Source of the DNA: Deltaproteobacteria bacterium
Lineage (GTDB): Bacteria; Desulfobacterota; Binatia; UBA9968; CAXXLF01
Assembly (NCBI GenBank): GCA_022571535.1
Contig: JACZXR010000003.1
Location: 1-23,618, forward strand
Length of the DNA stretch: 23,618 nucleotides
Reading direction: 5' to 3'
This document shows, piece after piece, positions 1-7,289 of this stretch. The notes beneath the pieces are model-generated. The model ran no database searches. It was not told the origin of the DNA and saw nothing but the letters and a program-made list of their open reading frames with translations. Every line of letters begins with the position of its first letter. The first letter of the stretch is position 1. Both the position numbers and the translations under genes were made by a program.

Positions 1-235
1 AATAGACTTGAAAGGCGAGCATAGTCTCCGTGCTCAGGATACCCTTTATCTTGCGCATGTGGTTAGTGACTATGTTTGCCAGATCTTCGTTGCCTCTTAC
101 CCGGATTAACGCTACAAGATCCAATCTGCCGGCAACCGAGAACACTTCGGATACCCCTTTGATATCCGCCAGCAGCTCAGCGATGTCGTTTACTTTATCG
201 CGCTCCACGTTTAACAAAACGATTGCGTGCACCAT
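1..235 (-). CDS. Stand-alone Lrp/AsnC-type ligand-binding (RAM) domain protein, 3' end outside window
   Basis: The 78 codons seen here begin MVHAIVLLNVERDKVNDI and continue with a GVSEVFSVAGRLDLVALIR-like core and an IVTNHMRKIKGI helix. This is the beta-alpha-beta ligand-binding fold found at the C-terminus of Lrp/AsnC regulators. There is no N-terminal helix-turn-helix, because the ATG at 233-235 is preceded by a good ribosome-binding site (AAGGAG, about 10 bases upstream). Stand-alone proteins of this kind are usually 75-90 residues, so only the last few residues should be missing. Such proteins can form oligomers that bind amino acids; a regulatory or sensing role here is inference, and the ligand cannot be read from the sequence. 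The nearest upstream gene on this strand is prfB, separated by 349 bases that contain a repeat. Confidence 0.8.
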   Translation of the reverse strand, partial: MVHAIVLLNVERDKVNDIAELLADIKGVSEVFSVAGRLDLVALIRVRGNEDLANIVTNHMRKIKGILSTETMLAFQVY

Positions 236-293
236 GATTGACTCTCCTTAAAAGACCCGGTCGCGTAAACCCGCCTTCCCTTTCCCGTTGTTA

Positions 294-444
294 ATCAAGT
301 TATATCGACCATGGGGTTTGAAACCCGTGGTCGACCAAAGGGAAGAGCTACCGCTGCTCCCCCCTGTGGAGTAATGGACCGCAACTCCAGGGGGAACCCC
401 CATCGGTTTTGTGCCCGCGGCAAGCCGCGGGGTTACCCAATAAT
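294..444. repeat. 151-bp dispersed three-hairpin repeat, copy 1
   Basis: This stretch matches 18947-19098 in the same orientation at roughly 90 percent identity by eye. It contains three consecutive inverted repeats: CGACCATGGG with CCCGTGGTCG, TGGAG with CTCCA extended by C-runs and G-runs, and CCCGCGG with CCGCGGG around a CAAG loop. It fills most of the gap between prfB and the Lrp-like gene (236-584). The rest of that gap (236-293 and 445-584) shows no gene or other feature I can support. The element encodes no convincing protein. It could be a MITE-like or REP-like element, a structured RNA or a bidirectional terminator; the sequence does not decide between these. Confidence 0.85.
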
Positions 445-584
445 CAAGTCCAATGTTATTTGAGAGGGCACGTAGCCGTCAAGCAGCGAAAATGGGTGTC
501 CTTTTCCTTGAGATCCCAAGTACTTATGTGGTTAAAAGAGCGTAGCGAATAGGGATGGCGAATCGTTCTTCGGCTTATGTGTAT

Positions 585-1686
585 TTAATTTTTGCCCGCC
601 TGGAGCAGATAGGCTTGAATGAAGCGCTCGATGTTACCATCGAGAACCCCGTCTGCGTTGCCGATCTCCAGGCCGGTGCGATGGTCCTTCACCATCCGAT
701 AAGGGTGGAGAACATAAGAACGGATCTGGCTTCCCCAGGCAATATCCTTTTTGGTCTTGTGGTAGATCTCCATCTTTTCCCTCTGTTTCTCCAATTCCAG
801 ATCATAGAGGCGGGATCGGAGTATCTTCATGGCCATGGCCTTGTTCTTATGTTGGGACCTCTCGTTCTGGCAGGCCGCCACGATACCCGTGGGGAGATGG
901 GTGAGGCGCACGGCAGAGTCGGTCTTGTTGACATGCTGCCCGCCGGCTCCGCTGGCGCGATAGGTGTCGATCCGGAGATCGGATTCATTGATCTCCACCT
1001 TGACGGTGTCGTCAATTTCAGGATAGACGAAGACCGAGGCAAACGAAGTGTGGCGGCGGGAATTGGCATCGAAGGGTGAGATGCGTACCAGACGGTGGAT
1101 TCCGGCCTCCGCCTTGAGATGGCCGTAAGCATACTCACCCTCCACCGTGAGGGTGACGCTCTTGACTCCTGCCTCTTCGCCAGGCTGGTATTCCAATATC
1201 TCTGTCTTGTAGCCCTTTCGGTCGGCCCAACGTAGGTACATGCGAAGCAGCATATCCGCCCAGTCCTGCGCCTCCGTGCCCCCGGCCCCAGGGTGAAGAC
1301 TGACGATGGCGTTTCTGCCATCGTCCGGACCGCCCAGAATCTCTTTCAGCTCGATTTCGCTAAGCGCCAGAGCAACTGACGCTATTCTCGATTCGGTCTC
1401 TTTGAATGCCTCCTCGCCCTGGTCATCCTCCGCTAGCTGAAGGTAGATACGCGCTTCTTCAAGATTGGTCCTGCTCTCTTCCCAAGTTTTCAGGATCTCT
1501 TTTAGTGCCCCCTGCTCTTTAAGGATGCCCTGGGCCTTTTCGCTGTCATTCCAAAAATCTGGTCGTGAACTTATCTGGCTTAGTTCCTCCACCTTTTTCT
1601 GCTTCACATCGAGGTCAAAGACGCCTCCGGATTATATCAAGCCTCTCTTCCAGTTGGGTCAATTGCTCTTTGGTTTCGTCAAACAT
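585..1686 (-). CDS. prfB: Peptide chain release factor 2, expressed by programmed +1 frameshift
   Basis: RF2 recognises UGA and UAA stop codons and triggers hydrolysis of the peptidyl-tRNA. The gene starts at the ATG at 1684-1686 (MFDETKEQLTQLEERLD), reads 23 codons, meets an in-frame TGA at 1615-1617 within CTTTGAC, and continues in the +1 frame as DLDVKQKKVEELSQ to a TAA at 585-587. The joined product is 366 residues, the normal RF2 length. The specificity tripeptide SPF is at about 203-205 and the catalytic GGQ at about 248-250. Translated without the shift, only 340 residues are seen, beginning at an internal GTG (1607), which is not the true start. It lies downstream of ybeY on the same strand, with a hairpin between them. 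Confidence 0.97.
1614..1628 (-). promoter_or_regulatory. prfB: prfB programmed +1 frameshift site (CTTTGAC with upstream GGAGG)
   Basis: Read on the minus strand, the site is GGAGG, three bases (CGT), then CTT TGA C. The Shine-Dalgarno-like GGAGG three bases before the slippery CTT, followed by UGA and C, matches the arrangement known from Escherichia coli prfB. In that system low RF2 lets the ribosome pause at UGA and slip to GAC, so RF2 limits its own synthesis. All elements are intact here, so autoregulation is very likely. Confidence 0.95.
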
Positions 1687-1707
1687 CTCTTTTCCTCATT
1701 CTTGTTG

Positions 1708-1747
1708 AGAATCCAGAACTCCGGAGGGGTAGTGCCTTCTGGATTCT
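1708..1747. repeat. Inverted repeat between ybeY and prfB
   Basis: An 11-base perfect inverted repeat (AGAATCCAGAA at 1708-1718 and TTCTGGATTCT at 1737-1747) encloses an 18-base loop that itself contains the palindrome CTCCGGAG. No T-run follows on either strand, so it is not a classic intrinsic terminator. It may be a small intergenic REP-type element or an attenuating hairpin in the ybeY-prfB transcript. Only one copy is visible in the window. Confidence 0.6.
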
Positions 1748-1775
1748 GACTACTGCATACCAGTACCAGCACCTA

Positions 1776-2225
1776 TTATACCTTCAAGTTCCCCAGCCTA
1801 CAAAGTCTGAGGTGGACACTCTTTTCCCTCCGTCGCATTTTTCTCGCTTCTTTGGCAGAGCCTTCATGGTCGTATCCCAACAGGTGAAGGATTCCGTGGA
1901 TCAGCAATGTCTCGATCTCTGTCTCGAGTTTTCTCCTGCCCTCTCTGGCCTGCCATTGTGCACGTTCGACTGATATGACCACATCTCCGAGGAGTTTTTT
2001 CCTGGTAGGGAGCCTTTCTCCTATGGGGAATGATAGAACATCCGTGGGCTCGTTTTTTTTACGGTACCTTGAGTTCAACTTCTGGATTTCCCGGTTCCCG
2101 ACTAGGGCAAGGCTCAGTTCAGCTCGATTCTGATTGAGGACTTTGAGAATCCTCTCCGCCTTTTCCTTAACTCTTCGCATGGTGACTCTTTTCCCCTTGC
2201 CCAGGGATACGATCTCGACGCTCAT
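1776..2225 (-). CDS. ybeY: Endoribonuclease YbeY (rRNA maturation factor)
   Basis: The 149-residue product carries the family motif HGILHLLGYDHE at about 110-121, whose three histidines (110, 114, 120) bind the catalytic metal, and an upstream NEPTDVLSFP block at about 58-67. YbeY is a single-strand endoribonuclease involved in 16S rRNA 3'-end processing and ribosome quality control. The ATG at 2223-2225 has an AGGA ribosome-binding site seven bases upstream. The gene follows the PhoH-family ATPase by 57 bases, a common pairing. The last 25 or so residues after the histidine motif are very basic (RKMRRREK) and do not look strongly conserved. A membrane HD-domain gene often found between phoH and ybeY is absent. 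Confidence 0.95.
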   Translation of the reverse strand: MSVEIVSLGKGKRVTMRRVKEKAERILKVLNQNRAELSLALVGNREIQKLNSRYRKKNEPTDVLSFPIGERLPTRKKLLGDVVISVERAQWQAREGRRKLETEIETLLIHGILHLLGYDHEGSAKEARKMRRREKSVHLRLCRLGNLKV

Positions 2226-2282
2226 AGAAATTCCTGCCTGGTGATTTCGTCGGGCCCAGAAATCTGGCGGGGCCGGCCTGGC

Positions 2283-3317
2283 TCAAGAAGCGGATTTATT
2301 GGATTGGTTGTTGTTTTCCGCGGCAGTCTGATTCTCCGCTCGGTCGTAAGCGGAGATGATATCCTGAACCAAACGATGACGGGCCACGTCTCTTTCGCTA
2401 AAGGTAACGAACTTTATCCCCTCAATCCCGTTCAGGATGCGCCAGGCCTCTTTCAGACCTGAAAGTTTTCCGGCAGGCAGATCAATTTGGGTGGCATCGC
2501 CTGTGATGACCGCCTTGGAGCCATAACCTAGGCGGGTGAGAAACATTTTCATCTGCTCCGGAGAGGTGTTCTGGGCCTCGTCCAGGATTACGAAGGAGTC
2601 GTTCAGGGTCCGGCCGCGCATGAAGGCAAGCGGGGCCACTTCAATCGTCCCCCGTTCCACCATACGATGCGCCTTGTCAAAATCCACCATGTCATGCAGG
2701 GCATCATAGAGGGGCCTCAAATAGGGATTGATCTTCTCCGTGATATCACCGGGCAAGAACCCCAGCTTTTCCCCGGCCTCGACTGCGGGACGGGTCAGGA
2801 TAATTCGGGCGTAGTTGTTTTTCGTCAACTCTGCGACCGCCATCGCCATGGCCAAGTAGGTCTTCCCGGTCCCGGCAGGACCGATGCCAAAAACGATATC
2901 GTAGCGGCGGATCGCATCGATGTATGCCTTCTGGGCCACGCTCTTGGGAGTGATGACGTGCTTGTGGGAGGAAATGTAGATGGTGTCGAGAAAGATGTCC
3001 TGGAGATTGGCACGGTTGTCGCCGCTTAGGATGCGGATAGCATAATCCACATCGCTAACGTAGACCGGGTAGCCTTTTTCCAGAAGGGCATAGAGCTGGC
3101 GGATAATCTTGGAGGCAAGTTCAGATTCCACGAGATCACCCGAAATTTCCATTTCGGAGCCCCGTACGTGAATCTTCACCCCGAAACTGCGTCGGATGAT
3201 TTTCAAGTGCTCGTCGTGTTGTCCAAGGAGATCGCGGAAGAGCCGTGGATCCTGAAATGCCAGATGAATATCCCCAGAATCCGGGGTCCTCTCTTCTTTC
3301 ATTCTCTCTGTCTTCAC
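2283..3317 (-). CDS. phoH: PhoH-family ATPase (PhoH/YbeZ-like)
   Basis: The 344-residue product has an N-terminal KH-like segment (about 35-75, with SFGVKIHVRGSEMEISGD) and a P-loop ATPase domain: Walker A GPAGTGKT at 146-153, the RPAVEAGEKLGFLPG block at about 176-190, and Walker B FVILDEAQNT at about 242-251. PhoH proteins are cytoplasmic ATPases associated with RNA metabolism and often work with YbeY, the next gene. I chose the GTG start at 3315-3317 because AGGAGAG lies five bases before it and the GTG overlaps the stop of the upstream YjbQ-family gene (GTGA), indicating translational coupling. An in-frame ATG at 3300-3302 would remove only five residues. The C-terminus is a polar tail rich in N, S and A. 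Confidence 0.94.
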   Translation of the reverse strand: MKTERMKEERTPDSGDIHLAFQDPRLFRDLLGQHDEHLKIIRRSFGVKIHVRGSEMEISGDLVESELASKIIRQLYALLEKGYPVYVSDVDYAIRILSGDNRANLQDIFLDTIYISSHKHVITPKSVAQKAYIDAIRRYDIVFGIGPAGTGKTYLAMAMAVAELTKNNYARIILTRPAVEAGEKLGFLPGDITEKINPYLRPLYDALHDMVDFDKAHRMVERGTIEVAPLAFMRGRTLNDSFVILDEAQNTSPEQMKMFLTRLGYGSKAVITGDATQIDLPAGKLSGLKEAWRILNGIEGIKFVTFSERDVARHRLVQDIISAYDRAENQTAAENNNQSNKSAS

Positions 3318-3739
3318 TCGGTCTCTCCTATCATTTGGATTAGAATCTCGCGCGTACGCGGGCGGTTGTCGAAATCCAAGAGGACGATCTGTTGCCAGGT
3401 TCCGAGCAGTAGCTGACCAGCCTCGATGGGGATTTGAAGCGACGGCCCCAGCAGCGAGGCGCGAAGGTGAGAGAAGCCGTTGTCATCTCCCCAGCGCTCG
3501 TCGTGGTGGTATCTCTTGTTGGATGGGATGAGCCTCTCCAGGAGATCTTTGAGGTCTCTGATCAGTCCAGGCTCGTATTCGATTGTGGTGAGGCTTGCCG
3601 TGGAGCCTGAAACAAACAGGCAAACCAGCCCGCGCCGGATTTTCTCCCTCTTCACCTGATCTTGAACCTTGTGGGTGATGTTGATGATGTCGCAGAATCC
3701 CTGAGTCTTTTCCTCCAGTCTGTGAGTATGCACTTTCAT
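3314..3739 (-). CDS. YjbQ/UPF0047 family protein
   Basis: The 141-residue product shows the family blocks GSTASLTTIEYEPGL (about 45-59), YHHDERWGDDNGFSHLRA (about 77-94) and GTWQQIVLLDFDNRPRTR near the C-terminus. The histidine and aspartate residues are those conserved across the family. YjbQ-family proteins have a compact jelly-roll-like fold; some members show secondary thiamine-phosphate synthase activity, but the physiological role is uncertain. I start at the ATG at 3737-3739 (MKVHTHRLEEKTQG), which fits the family length of about 138; the frame stays open upstream to 3781 but the extra 14 residues are not family-like. Its stop overlaps the GTG of phoH. Confidence 0.88.
   Translation of the reverse strand: MKVHTHRLEEKTQGFCDIINITHKVQDQVKREKIRRGLVCLFVSGSTASLTTIEYEPGLIRDLKDLLERLIPSNKRYHHDERWGDDNGFSHLRASLLGPSLQIPIEAGQLLLGTWQQIVLLDFDNRPRTREILIQMIGETE
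3323..3329 (-). promoter_or_regulatory. Ribosome-binding site supporting the phoH GTG start
   Basis: AGGAGAG on the minus strand ends five bases before the GTG at 3317-3315. The in-frame ATG fifteen bases further on has no comparable site, so this supports the GTG start. Confidence 0.7.
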
Positions 3740-4047
3740 CTCGGGAGCTATCACCTGAATCTTGCACCAAATGAGCCGCAAATATATAAGGTTGTGGAAA
3801 GCCGTATCACAACTGACTTCTTGCGTGGATAATGAAATATGAGGATTTAACCATTCTGATTATGCCCATGCCGGGAAACCCTTGCCTATCAAGGCTGTTG
3901 TTCGAGCCTGTATTTATGCGGGTTTGCGGGCAAGGCGAATTCTAATGCTTTGCAACTTACTGATATAGTTGCTGTTTATAGCCGTGCAAGAAATTTCTTG
4001 CACGGGAATTAATAAAAATCGTGCAAGATTCAGGTATTAATTTAATG
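3740..4047. other. Gene-free stretch between the YjbQ gene and the insertion sequence
   Basis: These 308 bases hold no open frame that I can support; the longest plus-strand frame beginning with ATG (about 37 codons, near 3834) has no recognisable similarity and no clear ribosome-binding site. The stretch is more AT-rich toward 3950-4047 than the flanking genes. Its main features are a short CCTTG/CAAGG stem near 3889-3905 and the long palindrome at 3982-4005. It could be remnant mobile DNA next to the IS; this is inference. Confidence 0.5.
3982..4005. repeat. 24-bp perfect palindrome with a nearby third half-site
   Basis: The sequence CCGTGCAAGAAA is followed directly by its exact reverse complement TTTCTTGCACGG, with no loop. 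A further direct copy of the half-site core, CGTGCAAGA, lies at 4020-4028. No T-run follows on the plus strand; on the minus strand the downstream sequence is also not U-rich. It could be an operator for a dimeric regulator, a cruciform or the end of a decayed mobile element. There is no neighbouring regulator gene to assign it to. Confidence 0.8.
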
Positions 4048-4072
4048 GGCTCCTCAACAAAATCTGTGGATG
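4048..4072. repeat. Left terminal inverted repeat of the ISL3-family element
   Basis: This 25-base end starts GGCTCCTCAACAAAATCTG and matches the reverse complement of 5435-5459 at 17 of 25 positions. The transposase stop codon (TGA, 4054-4056) lies inside it. Confidence 0.75.
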
Positions 4073-5307
4073 AACTTCGGTTCGGGTAGGGCGCCAAGCG
4101 TATGATACAAAGCAATTTCAGCGCCATGGTAGGTCCGAAAACCATACGCTTTTCTCGTAGTCAGTTTCGCCTTGGTGTTAAAGCCCTCTACCACACCGCT
4201 GGAAACTTGTCCTTTTGCACGAAACCAGTTCAACAAGAGCGGGCGATGTTTCCTCAGCATCCGGGCGATCTTCTTCATCGGTTCGATCTTTGAGCGCATC
4301 GTTCGGGTACACCACCTATCGAGAAATCGTCCTGCCCAATACGGCGATTGGTATAACCAGAAGAACTGGAAGTCTTCCTTCAGCAGGTAACTCCTGACCG
4401 TTCTCAGGTTATACTGCAACAGGTCGGCCAGTTTGAGTTCCTGCTTCTCACTCAAGTTCTCTGGGCGCTTGAGCAACAGCCAGCGCATCTTGGTCAGTAC
4501 CGGTTCATAGCCCTGTGCCTCGAGCGCCCTTGCTTCCTGGGCGCGCACTTCGTCAATCGCCTTGCTCAAGTGGGCCACGATATGAAAGCGGTCCAGGACG
4601 TGGGTTGCCTGCCCAGCCTTCTTGGCAATCACCCTCAGGTACGGTCTCCACATGTCGCTACAAATAAACTTCAGGGCCTGACTTCTTTCTTTGCCCAACC
4701 AGCGGAAAAACCGCAGCAAGGTTTTGACCTTGCGCTTCTCGCCCACCCACAAAAGCCGTTTGCAATGGGCATCGATCTGATAGATCAGCGTCAAGTAGTT
4801 GTGCCCCCGCTGCCAGGCAATCTCATCTATCCCGAGCGATCCGATACCCGACAGGTTCTGGTGCGAACGCCCCCAGTCAACAGCCATTTCTACTGAGCGG
4901 AAAACCGTAGCCCAACTCATGCGGAAGGCTTCAGCCACCTCTTTCCAGCTCAACCGCTTGGCCCAAGTCGCGAGAAACCAGGCATAGACCTGGGTCAGAT
5001 GATGCTTGCCTTGCGCCCAGGGCATCTGCTCTACCCGAACACCACAGCCTGGACAGTCCACCCGCCGGGGCGCATACACCAGAAACACTTTTATGTTCCA
5101 CAGGGGTACGAACTCGAAACGCCGTACCGCAAGCCTATCGTAGCCCGGCCTGCACCCACCGCAACCCGAACACACCGGTTTGCTGTTCGCTCGATGCCAC
5201 ATGTCCACCTCGATGTGGGGCTCGTCGGCTGTATCGATAAACCGCACTGCCCCGTACACAAAGGATTTGTATTTCTGGATCCGATTGAGGATAGTCTTGA
5301 CCTGCAT
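4054..5307 (-). CDS. ISL3-family DDE transposase
   Basis: The 417-residue product has an N-terminal zinc-finger-like region (CSGC at 46-49 and CPGC at 85-88), a helix-turn-helix-like segment around 120-140 (RLSWKEVAEAFRMSWATVFRSVE) and a DDE catalytic domain. The likely triad is D161 in GIDEIAW, D218 in CSDMWRPY and E374 in VVEGFNTKAK. These are the hallmarks of ISL3-family (IS204/IS1001/IS1096/IS1165) transposases, usually 400-440 residues. The ATG at 5305-5307 has GAAGGAA upstream. The frame is intact, so the enzyme could be active. The protein ends within the left inverted repeat, leaving almost no non-coding DNA on that side. Confidence 0.96.
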   Translation of the reverse strand: MQVKTILNRIQKYKSFVYGAVRFIDTADEPHIEVDMWHRANSKPVCSGCGGCRPGYDRLAVRRFEFVPLWNIKVFLVYAPRRVDCPGCGVRVEQMPWAQGKHHLTQVYAWFLATWAKRLSWKEVAEAFRMSWATVFRSVEMAVDWGRSHQNLSGIGSLGIDEIAWQRGHNYLTLIYQIDAHCKRLLWVGEKRKVKTLLRFFRWLGKERSQALKFICSDMWRPYLRVIAKKAGQATHVLDRFHIVAHLSKAIDEVRAQEARALEAQGYEPVLTKMRWLLLKRPENLSEKQELKLADLLQYNLRTVRSYLLKEDFQFFWLYQSPYWAGRFLDRWCTRTMRSKIEPMKKIARMLRKHRPLLLNWFRAKGQVSSGVVEGFNTKAKLTTRKAYGFRTYHGAEIALYHTLGALPEPKFIHRFC

Positions 5308-5434
5308 CCCGTTCCTTCTTCTCTGCTCGATGGTTGCTTCGCAACTTCCATCTTGTCAGAGTCGGAGCGGGGTGCGCTATCTCAAAACAGCTCTTCATCC
5401 ATCTATCCAACAAATTCAGAAACCGCTACATTAC

Positions 5435-5459
5435 TACCCACAAATTCTGCGGGAGAGCC
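5435..5459. repeat. Right terminal inverted repeat of the ISL3-family element
   Basis: Read on the minus strand this end starts GGCTCTCCCGCAGAATTTG and pairs with 4048-4072 at 17 of 25 positions. It precedes the transposase start by about 130 bases. Confidence 0.75.
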
Positions 5460-5474
5460 GGAAATTCTTATCAT

Positions 5475-6323
5475 TCAGTCAAGCCCCAAGACATCCTTCA
5501 TGGAGTAAAATCCTTTTTTTTGCTTCACCAGCCACTGGACTGCCCTAATGGCCCCGGTGGCAAAGTTTTCGCGGCTGTGGGCACGGTGAGTGAATTCGAT
5601 CCTCTCCCCCAAGCCACCAAAAATCACTGTATGCTCGCCCACAATATCACCGGCGCGCACGGACATAATACCGATCTCTTTCTTTTTCCTCTCACCAACG
5701 ATTCCCTTCCTCCCATAAACCCCGACCGTGCCCAGGTCTCGCTTAAGTGCCTTAGCCACTTCGCGTGCCATGGCAAGAGCCGTGCCGCTCGGCGCATCCC
5801 GCTTTAAACGGTGATGTGCCTCGACAATTTCAACGTCGTAATCATCCCCTAGAGTTCGGGCCACCTTACCCAGCAAACTTATGAGAACATTCACCCCGAC
5901 GCTCATATTGGGGGAAAGCAGCACCTTGGTTCGGCGGCCCAGTCTCTTGATCTCGCTCCACTCCCTCGGCGTGAAACCGGTCGTGCCGATGACAATGGGA
6001 ACCTCTCTCCGGGCCGCAGCCCTGAGATAGCCCAGGGAAGCGGCTGGCCGAGTAAAATCGATGATGGCGACATTCTCTTTAAGAAGCGATCCGATCTGGT
6101 CTCTTACCGCAACCCCTAGCCTTCCCACCCCGGCCACCTCACCCGCATCCCCACCGATTCTGGGGCTTCCAGGCCGGCCAATGGCACCGAGCAGCTTCAC
6201 GCCAGGCGTTTGGTGGATCAAACGCACCACGACGCTACCCATTCGTCCACCTACCCCACAAACAACTAGCCCTAACCCCGATCCGACTGAGACCTTGGGC
6301 TTGGTATGTTCCAGGAGCGACAT
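5475..6323 (-). CDS. dapB: 4-hydroxy-tetrahydrodipicolinate reductase
   Basis: DapB reduces hydroxy-tetrahydrodipicolinate with NAD(P)H in the diaminopimelate/lysine pathway. The 282-residue product has the nucleotide-binding loop GVGGRMG at 23-29, the GTTGF block at about 113-117 and the catalytic/substrate block EAHHRLKRDAPSGTA at 168-182, with the key His pair and Lys present. The N-terminus is about 15-20 residues longer than usual before the Rossmann strand (VVCGVGG); the ATG at 6321-6323 is the only good start I see. It is the last gene of the minus-strand biosynthetic run, 76 bases after dapA, and its stop is 15 bases from the IS end. Confidence 0.96.
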   Translation of the reverse strand: MSLLEHTKPKVSVGSGLGLVVCGVGGRMGSVVVRLIHQTPGVKLLGAIGRPGSPRIGGDAGEVAGVGRLGVAVRDQIGSLLKENVAIIDFTRPAASLGYLRAAARREVPIVIGTTGFTPREWSEIKRLGRRTKVLLSPNMSVGVNVLISLLGKVARTLGDDYDVEIVEAHHRLKRDAPSGTALAMAREVAKALKRDLGTVGVYGRKGIVGERKKKEIGIMSVRAGDIVGEHTVIFGGLGERIEFTHRAHSRENFATGAIRAVQWLVKQKKGFYSMKDVLGLD

Positions 6324-6399
6324 GTTATGGGAGTTCCCGGCAGACGAACGAGAATTCCTTCAGATAACGATGGTGGTTCGGGGCTAACACCGCCTTGCC

Positions 6400-7275
6400 T
6401 CAAATCAGCCCAAAAGCCGTCATCGTCTTTCTCATCTTGTGGAGATTCGACTCACCCATAGGGGTCAAAGGCAAACGCAGATCTCCACGACACTTCCCCA
6501 TCAAAGAGAGGGCCGTCTTAACCGGAATAGGGTTGGTCTCAATGAAGACGGCGCGGATCAGCGGGATGAGCTGGAGCTGGAGTTTTCTGCCCTCTTCCCA
6601 ATTCCCCTTCAAACAGGCCTGGGCAACCTCTGACATCTCCCTGGGGGCAATGTTCGCCACTGTAGAGATGACCCCTTTGCCTCCCAATGCCATGAGAGAG
6701 AAGGTCAGGGAGTCCTCCCCCGACAAAACTGCAAAGTTTTCGCCGCAGAGACGAAGCACTTCGATGGCCTGGTCCACGGAGCCGGTGGCCTCTTTCACTC
6801 CCACAATGTTTTTGATCTCCGCGAGGCGCGCCAAAGTCTCCGGTTCGATCTTGGATCCCGTGCGCGATGGAATGTTGTAGACGATCAGCGGAATACCGAC
6901 CTCGGAGGCAACTTTCTTGTAGTGCTGGTAAATCCCCTCCTGCATCGGTCTGTTGTAATAGGGAGAAATCATGAGAGCTCCGTCGGCCCCAGCCTTCTCT
7001 GCCCCGCGGGTGATATCAATCGCCTCCTCCGTCGAGTTGGAACCTGTCCCGGGAATGACGGGTACCCGTTTTTTGGCCGCCTTGACGACCGCCTTGATCA
7101 CGTCGTCATGCTCCTTGTGAGAGAGCGTTGCCGACTCTCCCGTAGTCCCGCAGGGAACAAGGCCGCTGCTGCCATTCTCGATCTGAAATTCCACCAATCC
7201 CTCGAGACTCTCCCAGTCCACCTTACCGTCCTTAAAAGGTGTCACCAAAGCCACCATGGAACCAGAAAAGACCAT
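6400..7275 (-). CDS. dapA: 4-hydroxy-tetrahydrodipicolinate synthase
   Basis: DapA condenses pyruvate and aspartate semialdehyde, the first committed step of lysine and diaminopimelate synthesis. The 291-residue TIM-barrel protein keeps the catalytic set: Thr44-Thr45 in PCGTTGESATLS, Tyr133 in IVYNIPSRTG, Arg138, and the Schiff-base Lys161 in VGVKEATGS. The ATG at 7273-7275 follows a strong AAAGGAGG site five bases upstream. The dapF stop is 14 bases before this start, so the ribosome-binding site sits at the end of dapF and the two are probably co-translated. Allosteric lysine inhibition cannot be judged from motifs alone. Confidence 0.97.
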   Translation of the reverse strand: MVFSGSMVALVTPFKDGKVDWESLEGLVEFQIENGSSGLVPCGTTGESATLSHKEHDDVIKAVVKAAKKRVPVIPGTGSNSTEEAIDITRGAEKAGADGALMISPYYNRPMQEGIYQHYKKVASEVGIPLIVYNIPSRTGSKIEPETLARLAEIKNIVGVKEATGSVDQAIEVLRLCGENFAVLSGEDSLTFSLMALGGKGVISTVANIAPREMSEVAQACLKGNWEEGRKLQLQLIPLIRAVFIETNPIPVKTALSLMGKCRGDLRLPLTPMGESNLHKMRKTMTAFGLI

Positions 7276-7289
7276 CTTGCCCTCCTTTG

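Larger units (their letters stand above)
4048..5459 (-). mobile_element. ISL3-family insertion sequence, apparently complete
   Basis: The element is about 1,412 bp, bounded by imperfect terminal inverted repeats that both begin GGCTC, and contains one full-length ISL3-type transposase reading inward from the right end. Size, IR start and single open frame fit the ISL3 family. No 8-bp target duplication is evident: the left flank reads ATTTAATG and the right flank GGAAATTC. This suggests an old insertion, a deletion at one side, or that my ends are off by a base or two. The right end lies 15 bp beyond the dapB stop, so no gene is visibly disrupted. Confidence 0.85.
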
